Source of the DNA: Candidatus Jidaibacter sp.
GTDB taxonomy: Bacteria > Pseudomonadota > Alphaproteobacteria > Rickettsiales > Midichloriaceae
Direction: 5' to 3'
Length of the DNA stretch: 11,529 nt
Assembly: GCA_021298045.1 (NCBI GenBank)
Contig: JAJTHY010000040.1
Location: forward strand, 1 to 11,529
Both the position numbers and the translations under genes were made by a program. Of the stretch, positions 6,118-11,529 are shown one piece after another (the first letter of the stretch is position 1; each line of letters starts with the position of its first letter). Under the pieces are notes generated by a model that searched no databases, was not told where the DNA came from, and was given only the letters and a program-made list of their open reading frames with translations.

Positions 6118-7401
6118 AGAATTAATTATATTTATAATTTTACTGTAAACTAATTCTAAATCTTCATTTGTGATGCAGTATGGTGGCAACAAATAAACTG
6201 TATTACCAAGAGGTCTAATTAGCATACCTTGCTCAAAAAATTGTTGCTTGAGATAGGGGGTTAAATTTTCTGAATTTTTAAGACAAAATGCCGATATTGT
6301 TCCAATAATTCTGGTTTTTTCAATCCTTGGACATTTTAATTTGAGTTGCTCTATTCCTTTTGTGTGTGCGTGATTGAGATTTCTTATGCTATTTTGACAT
6401 TCAGAAGTTTTAAGTATCTTGAGTGAAGTAACAGCTGCGCTACATGCCAGAGGATTTGCTGTATAAGAATGTCCATGAGCAAAAGCGGTACTAAAATCAT
6501 ATCCTAAAAATGCATCAAAGATCTTATGAGTTGTCACTGTTAAAGCAAGAGGTAAAAAGCCACCAGTTATGCCTTTTGACACACACAAGAAATCAGGAAT
6601 AATGGCAAGTTGATCAAGGGCAAAATATGTGCCTGTGCGCCCGAAGCCCGTCATGACCTCGTCAAAAATCACTAGGATATTTTGTTGCCGCACTAGGTCA
6701 ATAACTGCTTTTATAAATTGCGGTCTGCAGACTCTCATGCCGCTTGCGCCTTGAATTAGAGGCTCTAAAATTATAGCTGCTATCTTGTTATGGTGCTCAT
6801 CCAAATAACGCTCCAGAACCTTAATTGCTTTTTGCTCTTTTACATCTACCTCTTTATCATCGTCCCAAGTATCAGGATAGGGCACGGAAAGAACATTGAA
6901 GAATAGATCTTTGAATTGGTTGTGAAATCCAGATTTTGCACCTACAGACATCGCGCCAAATGTATCCCCGTGATAGCCGCCATCAAAACTTAGGAAAGTT
7001 GTCTTTGCATGAAATCCTAAATTATGCCAATATTGATAAGCCATCTTTAGCGCTACTTCAACAGCAGTTGAGCCATTATCAGAGAAAAAGAATTTGCATA
7101 AATCATATGGTAATATGGTTTGTAGTCCCTCACATAAATTCACAGCTGGTTCATGAGTGAATCCGGCAAATATTACATGCTCTAGCGTTTTTGCTTGCTC
7201 ATAAATACTTTTCGCAATAGCAGGTTGCGAATGCCCATGGATATTCACCCACCAACTTGAAATCAAATCAAGGTACGCTTTATCATTCTCATCATAAAGG
7301 TAAGAGCCCTGCGCTCTTTTTATACTAATCACATCTCTGGCAGTCTTTTCTTGTGTAAAAGGATGCCAGATAATTCTTTTATCACGCGTTTGTAGTGTCA
7401 T
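6112..7401 (-). CDS. bioA: Adenosylmethionine-8-amino-7-oxononanoate aminotransferase BioA
   Basis: A 429-residue class III aminotransferase, the same length as E. coli BioA. It transfers the amino group of S-adenosylmethionine to 8-amino-7-oxononanoate (KAPA), giving 7,8-diaminopelargonate (DAPA). Visible elements are IWHPFTQ at 11-17, the BioA-specific SSWWVNIHGH at 48-57, the phosphate cup DNGSTAVEVALKM at 108-120, GGYHGDTFGAMS at 141-152 (Y143 stacks on PLP), D247 in FDEVMTGFGRTG, and the Schiff-base lysine K276 in CVSKGITGG. It is the last gene of the operon, starting 1 nt after the bioD stop. Its own stop (TGA, 6112-6114) falls inside the opposing chimeric ORF, and no terminator is seen beyond it. 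The gene appears intact. Confidence 0.97.
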   Translation of the reverse strand: MTLQTRDKRIIWHPFTQEKTARDVISIKRAQGSYLYDENDKAYLDLISSWWVNIHGHSQPAIAKSIYEQAKTLEHVIFAGFTHEPAVNLCEGLQTILPYDLCKFFFSDNGSTAVEVALKMAYQYWHNLGFHAKTTFLSFDGGYHGDTFGAMSVGAKSGFHNQFKDLFFNVLSVPYPDTWDDDKEVDVKEQKAIKVLERYLDEHHNKIAAIILEPLIQGASGMRVCRPQFIKAVIDLVRQQNILVIFDEVMTGFGRTGTYFALDQLAIIPDFLCVSKGITGGFLPLALTVTTHKIFDAFLGYDFSTAFAHGHSYTANPLACSAAVTSLKILKTSECQNSIRNLNHAHTKGIEQLKLKCPRIEKTRIIGTISAFCLKNSENLTPYLKQQFFEQGMLIRPLGNTVYLLPPYCITNEDLELVYSKIINIINSL

Positions 7402-7402
7402 T

Positions 7403-8017
7403 TTATTGAACCTCTAGAATTTGCTTCAATCTTTCTGTGGGAGCTATACCTTTAAGCGTATTCATGCTCACACTTTCTATTTTAGGGAAATCAGCAAGAA
7501 CAGATGTACGTCCATAGGCTTCTATGGCTTTACTATTTTGGAGTCTTTTTTCACCGTTCATAATCACCCCAAGTACTAGTATGTTTCGGGATCTGAGGGC
7601 TTCTAAGCTTAGAAGTGTATGATTTATGGTGCCTAAAGTAGTACGTGCTACAAGAATAACTGGAGCTCCTAATTTTTCGATTAGATCAACCATAAGATAT
7701 GTATCATTAATTGGCACCAAAACCCCGCCGGCACCTTCAATGATTAAATTGCGTGACGGAGGCAATACAATCTTTTCTATATCAATCATATCGTTTTCTA
7801 GATTAGCTGCTAAATGTGGCGATAATGGCTCTTTATATGCGTAACTTTCCGGATAAATTTTAGTATCAGAGAGTTTTTGCACCTCAAATGAATCTGATCC
7901 ATCTCTGGTACCAGTTTGAATGGGCTTAAAGTAAGAAAACCCGGTATGTAGTGCTATCCAGCTGGATATTAGTGTTTTTCCAACATTTGTATCAGTACCA
8001 GTAATAAAAATTTTCAT
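7403..8017 (-). CDS. bioD: Dethiobiotin synthetase BioD
   Basis: A 204-residue enzyme that uses ATP and CO2 to close the ureido ring of dethiobiotin from DAPA. It has the family's modified P-loop GTDTNVGKT (7-15, K14), the substrate lysine in FKPIQTG (K31), and EGAGGVLVPI (94-103), which holds the metal and carboxylate site. Length is slightly below the usual 220-230, but all core motifs are present, so it should be active and cytoplasmic. The ATG overlaps the bioC stop by one base (TAATG), and a strong Shine-Dalgarno, GGAGGA, lies at 8025-8030 on the minus strand inside bioC. It is one of the best ribosome sites in this cluster. Confidence 0.96.
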   Translation of the reverse strand: MKIFITGTDTNVGKTLISSWIALHTGFSYFKPIQTGTRDGSDSFEVQKLSDTKIYPESYAYKEPLSPHLAANLENDMIDIEKIVLPPSRNLIIEGAGGVLVPINDTYLMVDLIEKLGAPVILVARTTLGTINHTLLSLEALRSRNILVLGVIMNGEKRLQNSKAIEAYGRTSVLADFPKIESVSMNTLKGIAPTERLKQILEVQ

Positions 8018-8772
8018 TAACTTATCCTCCTAAACATTCCAAAAAATATTTTATAAGTCACAGTTAAGCTTTGTGCTTCAGCCTTAATTAATTTTTTAAG
8101 ATTGGATAGATGTACTAGATTCCGCGGCTCTGATGCCCCTAAGGATCTTAGATAACGCATAAAGCTCACAGGATTTTCGAAAGATAAAGGGCAGTCCATC
8201 AACCAGTATTCAAAATCTTGATCATTTCTTTTGAGTTTATTACATAAGCTAATTAGCTCTTCTGCTTTTGGGTAATTCAAAATCTGGGTAGATTGGTATT
8301 GATTAATTATATGGCTCCATTCTGCAAAGGTTCCATCTAATAAGGTTGAAAAAGCAAAAATATTAGAACTTTTGGAATGAAGCAAATTTATTGCATATTG
8401 AAAATCGGTAGACCATTGTATAGCCAAATTACTGATTACGCAGTCATAAAGATCAGCATCTAGCTCTAGCATATCTCCTGGGAGATAATAAATATTTTGA
8501 GTTTTAGCAAATTTAGCTTTGCACACCTCAAGCATTGCAAGCGCTATATCATTGAGATAGAAAGACGCTTCTGGAGATTTTTCTAATAAAAGCTCAGGGA
8601 TATAACCAGTGCCTGTGCCTACATCTAAAACAGTTTGAGGAAAAAAATTTTGATATTTTAAAAGTTTATCTACTAAGAACTCAGCTGCATCTTTTTGAAC
8701 CCATGCCACATCATCATATGATTTGCTTGCTTTATTAAAACGTACTTTTATTTGCTTAAGCTGTTCTATCAT
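8017..8772 (-). CDS. bioC: Malonyl-ACP O-methyltransferase BioC
   Basis: A 251-residue SAM-dependent methyltransferase that starts the pimeloyl route by methylating malonyl-ACP, letting the primer pass through fatty acid synthesis. It has the BioC-type N-terminus VRFNKASKSYDDVAWVQKDA, the SAM-binding glycine loop VLDVGTGTGY (48-57), the acidic end of the second strand (LNDIALAM), and SNLAIQW (114-120), the BioC form of motif IV. MRYLRSLGA further on is also typical of the family. The ATG at 8772 lies within the end of the preceding esterase gene, a 17-nt overlap, with no strong ribosome site. Translational coupling is therefore likely. Length matches E. coli BioC (251) and no defect is visible. 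Confidence 0.95.
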   Translation of the reverse strand: MIEQLKQIKVRFNKASKSYDDVAWVQKDAAEFLVDKLLKYQNFFPQTVLDVGTGTGYIPELLLEKSPEASFYLNDIALAMLEVCKAKFAKTQNIYYLPGDMLELDADLYDCVISNLAIQWSTDFQYAINLLHSKSSNIFAFSTLLDGTFAEWSHIINQYQSTQILNYPKAEELISLCNKLKRNDQDFEYWLMDCPLSFENPVSFMRYLRSLGASEPRNLVHLSNLKKLIKAEAQSLTVTYKIFFGMFRRIS

Positions 8773-9403
8773 CTAAAAAACTCATAATTTTTTCATAAAC
8801 CTCTTCTGGCTTTCTAAAGCCTAGAGCGTGCCCAGTATCAATGATGCTATCCAGCTTCACCCAAGGTTGCTCCCGGAAATTATCCAAGGTAATTGAATGT
8901 GGCACGATAATATCATAATCAGAGCTTAAAATCAGTGTAGGAACATCTGGGAGTGTGTATTCATTTTGTAGCCACTGCAAATCAGACAATATCAAATCAA
9001 TATCAAGGTCAGAGAAGTTATTGCGCTCTATAAGCTCCGGTATAGCACATCGCAAATAAAAATTCCTTAAAGTGGTATCAGCATCTTTTAAGAAACCTGA
9101 TCTTAGAGCGTTTAATTCTGTTTGTCTTTTTTTGTATATAGCTTGATCGGAGCCCAAAAAATTTATAAAGCCATTTAAGCCTATGAGACAGTCAAAATTG
9201 CTATACATAGAGAGTAATTTTGATAAACCTATGGAATGCCCGATACCGATAATCGCTTCATTATCTAAACATTGATTCTCTGTTCGATTATTAAAATAGC
9301 CCAAATCGATAAAAGAGCATTTTTCTTCCGAAAAAAATGTGGCAATTCGCTCCCAAAAATGTCTATCAAAACCAAATCCATGGCAAAAAACAAAATGGGT
9401 CAT
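8756..9403 (-). CDS. bioH: BioH-like pimeloyl-ACP methyl ester esterase, compact
   Basis: A 215-residue alpha/beta hydrolase placed between bioF and bioC, the position of the esterase that removes the BioC methyl group from pimeloyl-ACP methyl ester. The oxyanion segment is FCHGFGFDRHFW (6-17). The nucleophile elbow is GHSIG with S57, the acid is probably D164 (SSDYDIIVP), and the base is H192 (DTGHALGF). It is about 40 residues shorter than E. coli BioH (256). The usual DLPGFG loop after strand 4 is reduced to DLGYF. It does not look like BioG, whose oxyanion segment reads FAGWG. The role rests mainly on context, since several unrelated esterases (BioG, BioJ, BioK, BioV) fill this step elsewhere. 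Its ATG overlaps the bioF stop in an ATGA arrangement. Confidence 0.8.
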   Translation of the reverse strand: MTHFVFCHGFGFDRHFWERIATFFSEEKCSFIDLGYFNNRTENQCLDNEAIIGIGHSIGLSKLLSMYSNFDCLIGLNGFINFLGSDQAIYKKRQTELNALRSGFLKDADTTLRNFYLRCAIPELIERNNFSDLDIDLILSDLQWLQNEYTLPDVPTLILSSDYDIIVPHSITLDNFREQPWVKLDSIIDTGHALGFRKPEEVYEKIMSFLDDRTA

Positions 9404-10554
9404 GATTTTAGCACCCTACTTAGTGTTTCTACGAGTCGGTTTAGATCCTGATTGGTATGCTTATGTGTAAGTGCAATTCTTAAACGGGAAGTGCCGGGTG
9501 GCACCGTAGGTGGTCTAATACAAGACACAACAATTCCCTCTTGAAAAAGCGCTTTTTGAGTTTTGAGGCATTTATCTTCTTCATTTAAAATAATGGGGAT
9601 AATGTGAGTCTGAGACCTACCAATATTAAACCCATGACCTTTTAGCATTTTACGCAATGTATTTCCTAGATTTTGCAGAGTCTTGCGCTCTTTATCCAAA
9701 GATTTTACCAGCTCCCATGCTTTAAAAGCTGCGCCGACTAACGCAGGTGAGGCGGCTGTGGAATAGATAAAACCCGTAGCTTTATTAATAATGAAATCAC
9801 GCATAATATTATTGCATGCGATATATCCTCCGCTAACACCGATAGCTTTACTAAATGTACCCATAATGATGTGGGGTATATCTTGCAACTCAACCCCAGT
9901 AGCTAAGCCATAGCCATTTAATCCAAAAACTCCTGTTGCGTGGGCTTCGTCCAGATATAAAAACGCATTAAACTTTTTAGTGAGGGCTGCTATTTCCTCA
10001 AGAGGAGCAATATCACCATCCATGCCAAAAACTGTTTCTGTTACAATAAATTTAAGTCTGGTATCATTTTGATACTCTCTCAAAAGCAATTCTAAATGAT
10101 TGATATCATTATGATGATATCGTTTGAGCTCAGCTTTGCTTAAGAAAACGGCTTGATAAAGGCTTGAATGATTTAATTTATCAAAAAATACCAACGGTTT
10201 CTCGTTTAAAATTTTATCATCTAATATGCACGCTAAAGTACTTATATTAGCTTGGAAACCTGAATTAAAAATCAAGCTAGAATCTGTCTTTTTATCTTTT
10301 GCAATAGCGCTTTCAAATTCTTCAAATAATTTGCAGTTCCCAGATAATAGACGTGATCCTGTTGAGCCAATACCATATCTTTGTGCTGCAATTTCTCCTG
10401 CTTTTATAATATCTTTATGATGACTTAAATTAAGATAATCATTAGTCGAAAAATCGAGCAGCCCTGTATTGCTTTCTTGACGGAACTGTCCTAATCTGCG
10501 ATATTTAGCACTGTTATGTAGTGTGCTCAGATATTTTTCATATGCTTTGTACAT
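9400..10554 (-). CDS. bioF: 8-amino-7-oxononanoate synthase BioF
   Basis: A 384-residue alpha-oxoamine synthase that condenses pimeloyl-ACP with L-alanine to make KAPA, with loss of CO2. Features: GIGSTGSRLLSG (61-72), the PLP-stacking histidine in LNHSS (H129), TETVFGMDGD (172-181), LDEAHATGVFG (201-211; D202 binds the pyridine nitrogen and H205 the PLP hydroxyl), and the Schiff-base lysine in GTFSKAIG (K236). The open frame extends to 10650, but that stretch runs through the divergent bioB coding sequence. ATG 10554 gives the family's normal N-terminus and length. It is the first gene of the minus-strand operon and its stop overlaps the esterase start by 4 nt. No clear Shine-Dalgarno precedes the ATG. 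Confidence 0.96.
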   Translation of the reverse strand: MYKAYEKYLSTLHNSAKYRRLGQFRQESNTGLLDFSTNDYLNLSHHKDIIKAGEIAAQRYGIGSTGSRLLSGNCKLFEEFESAIAKDKKTDSSLIFNSGFQANISTLACILDDKILNEKPLVFFDKLNHSSLYQAVFLSKAELKRYHHNDINHLELLLREYQNDTRLKFIVTETVFGMDGDIAPLEEIAALTKKFNAFLYLDEAHATGVFGLNGYGLATGVELQDIPHIIMGTFSKAIGVSGGYIACNNIMRDFIINKATGFIYSTAASPALVGAAFKAWELVKSLDKERKTLQNLGNTLRKMLKGHGFNIGRSQTHIIPIILNEEDKCLKTQKALFQEGIVVSCIRPPTVPPGTSRLRIALTHKHTNQDLNRLVETLSRVLKS

Positions 10555-10585
10555 TATGCCGTCAGTCAATATATTTGGATTAACT
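10555..10585. promoter_or_regulatory. 31-nt divergent bioF/bioB control region
   Basis: Everything needed to start both transcripts must lie in these 31 nt or in the gene ends. The palindrome AATATATT (10568-10575) supplies a -10-like box to each strand. For bioB, TATATT 10570-10575 lies 17 nt after TTGTAC (10547-10552). For bioF, TATATT on the minus strand (10573-10568) lies 16 nt after TTTTCA (10595-10590). Both -35 matches are weak. Used this way, the RNAs would start only a few nt before each ATG. The only ribosome-site hint for bioB is GGA at 10577-10579. A BirA-type operator with the usual arm spacing is not seen. Confidence 0.4.
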
Positions 10586-11524
10586 ATGTTGAAAAAGTGG
10601 ACTCTAGAACGAGCTAAATTGATTTTTAACTTGCCTTTTAATGAAATCATTTATGAGGCACAAACAATCCATCGAAAACACTTTACACCGAACGAGGTAC
10701 AGATTAGCACACTTTTAAGCATAAAAACAGGTAGTTGTCCAGAAAATTGTTCTTACTGTCCACAGTCAGCGCACTATCAAACTGGTCTTAAGAAAGAACC
10801 ATTAATGGCTTTAGATGACGTCCTGATGGCTGCTAAAAAAGCCAAAGAAGCTGGAGCTAGCAGGTTTTGCATGGGAGCTGCTTGGCGTGGCCCAAGGGAT
10901 GAGGATTTAGAACAGGTATGCACTATGGTTTCAGAAGTCAAGAAACTTGGTTTAGAAACTTGTGTGACACTGGGCTTATTAAAAGATGATCAGGCCTTAA
11001 GGCTAAAAGAAGCAGGACTTGATTTCTACAACCATAATATTGATACATCTGAAGAGTTTTATAATAAAATCATCACAACCAGAACTTTTCAGGATCGCAT
11101 AGATACACTGGATCAAGTACGTAAAGCAGGTCTGAAAGTTTGTTGCGGCGGTATTATTGGTATGGGTGAAGATAATGACGACCGTATCAAAATGCTTGTG
11201 ACTTTGGCAAATTTAGATAAACCACCTGAATCTGTGCCAATCAATAAACTAATTCGAATTCCAGGCACTCCTCTAGAGGGACAAAGGGAAGTTGATCCGT
11301 TTGATTTTGTAAAGACTATTGCTTTAGCCCGTATTCTGATGCCTCACTCTTATATTAGATTATCTGCAGGGCGAGAGCAGATGTCCGATGAAATGCAGGC
11401 TTTATGCTTATTAGCGGGCGCTAATTCTATTTTTTATGGCGAGAAGCTTCTAACTGCCGACAATCCAATTCCTGAAAATGATCAATTTTTGTTCGAGCGC
11501 TTGGGTCTTGAGCGGTTGCAGTAA
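10586..11524 (+). CDS. bioB: Biotin synthase BioB (radical SAM)
   Basis: A 312-residue radical SAM enzyme that inserts sulfur into dethiobiotin to form biotin. The 4Fe-4S cluster that cleaves SAM is held by C51, C55 and C58 (SCPENCSYCPQS). The sacrificial 2Fe-2S cluster ligands are present: C95 (RFCMGAAW), C126 (ETCVTLG), C186 (KVCCGG) and R258 (YIRLSAGRE), matching C97, C128, C188 and R260 of the E. coli enzyme. YNHNIDTS (148-155) and GMGE (192-195) are further family motifs. The frame is open from 10523, but those 21 extra codons overlap bioF; ATG 10586 gives the standard N-terminus. It is transcribed away from the rest of the cluster. It is complete, ending 5 nt before the window edge. Confidence 0.97.
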   Translation: MLKKWTLERAKLIFNLPFNEIIYEAQTIHRKHFTPNEVQISTLLSIKTGSCPENCSYCPQSAHYQTGLKKEPLMALDDVLMAAKKAKEAGASRFCMGAAWRGPRDEDLEQVCTMVSEVKKLGLETCVTLGLLKDDQALRLKEAGLDFYNHNIDTSEEFYNKIITTRTFQDRIDTLDQVRKAGLKVCCGGIIGMGEDNDDRIKMLVTLANLDKPPESVPINKLIRIPGTPLEGQREVDPFDFVKTIALARILMPHSYIRLSAGREQMSDEMQALCLLAGANSIFYGEKLLTADNPIPENDQFLFERLGLERLQ

Positions 11525-11529
11525 GTTTT

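Noticed and set aside
10547..10585. BirA operator between bioF and bioB
   Set aside because: TTGTACATT and GGATTAACT loosely resemble the arms, but they are 21 nt apart instead of about 15-16 and each has several mismatches.
10555..10650. N-terminal extension of BioF to 416 residues
   Set aside because: The extra 32 residues lie over the bioB start region and do not resemble the BioF N-terminus; the ATG at 10554 restores normal family length.

Overview
The window is AT-rich (about one-third GC by eye) with short intergenic gaps and no rRNA, tRNA or CRISPR array that I can recognise. The mix of a complete late biotin cluster, IS630-type and serine-recombinase debris, a SelO pseudokinase, and decayed gene ends suggests a host-associated or intracellular proteobacterium. 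An alphaproteobacterium of the Rickettsiales/Holosporales kind is most likely, but a Legionella-like gammaproteobacterium is not excluded. That assignment is inference.

Layout. 1-890: a partial unrecognised + strand gene and a 3'-truncated marR gene on the - strand are cut at the same junction (about nt 183-189). The marR remnant is divergent from a small SnoaL/NTF2-like gene. 1154-2882: an Alx/TerC-family metal exporter overlaps a single-domain voltage-gated cation channel. The channel's selectivity filter reads TLEGWPD, closer to calcium-channel filters than to the usual bacterial sodium-channel TLESW. 3276-5191: a ferritin-like four-helix protein is followed after 14 nt by a full-length SelO protein AMPylase. 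5192-6117: an intergenic stretch with a partial palindromic-repeat sequence leads into a chimeric ORF. This ORF joins an IS630 transposase head in frame to a serine-recombinase tail.

6112-11524: biotin synthesis. bioF, an alpha/beta-hydrolase gene (bioH-like), bioC, bioD and bioA lie on the - strand with overlaps of up to 17 nt or 1-nt gaps, so they should be one operon. bioB is divergent, with only 31 nt between the chosen bioB and bioF starts. Together they encode the whole route from malonyl-ACP to biotin: BioC methylates the primer, fatty acid synthesis elongates it, the BioH-like esterase removes the methyl group, and BioF, BioA, BioD and BioB build the rings. The order B<>F-H-C-D-A resembles the gammaproteobacterial bioBFHCD series with bioB flipped and bioA at the end. 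It is unlike the bioC-H-F-A-D-B order I recall for the mobile biotin operon of intracellular bacteria.
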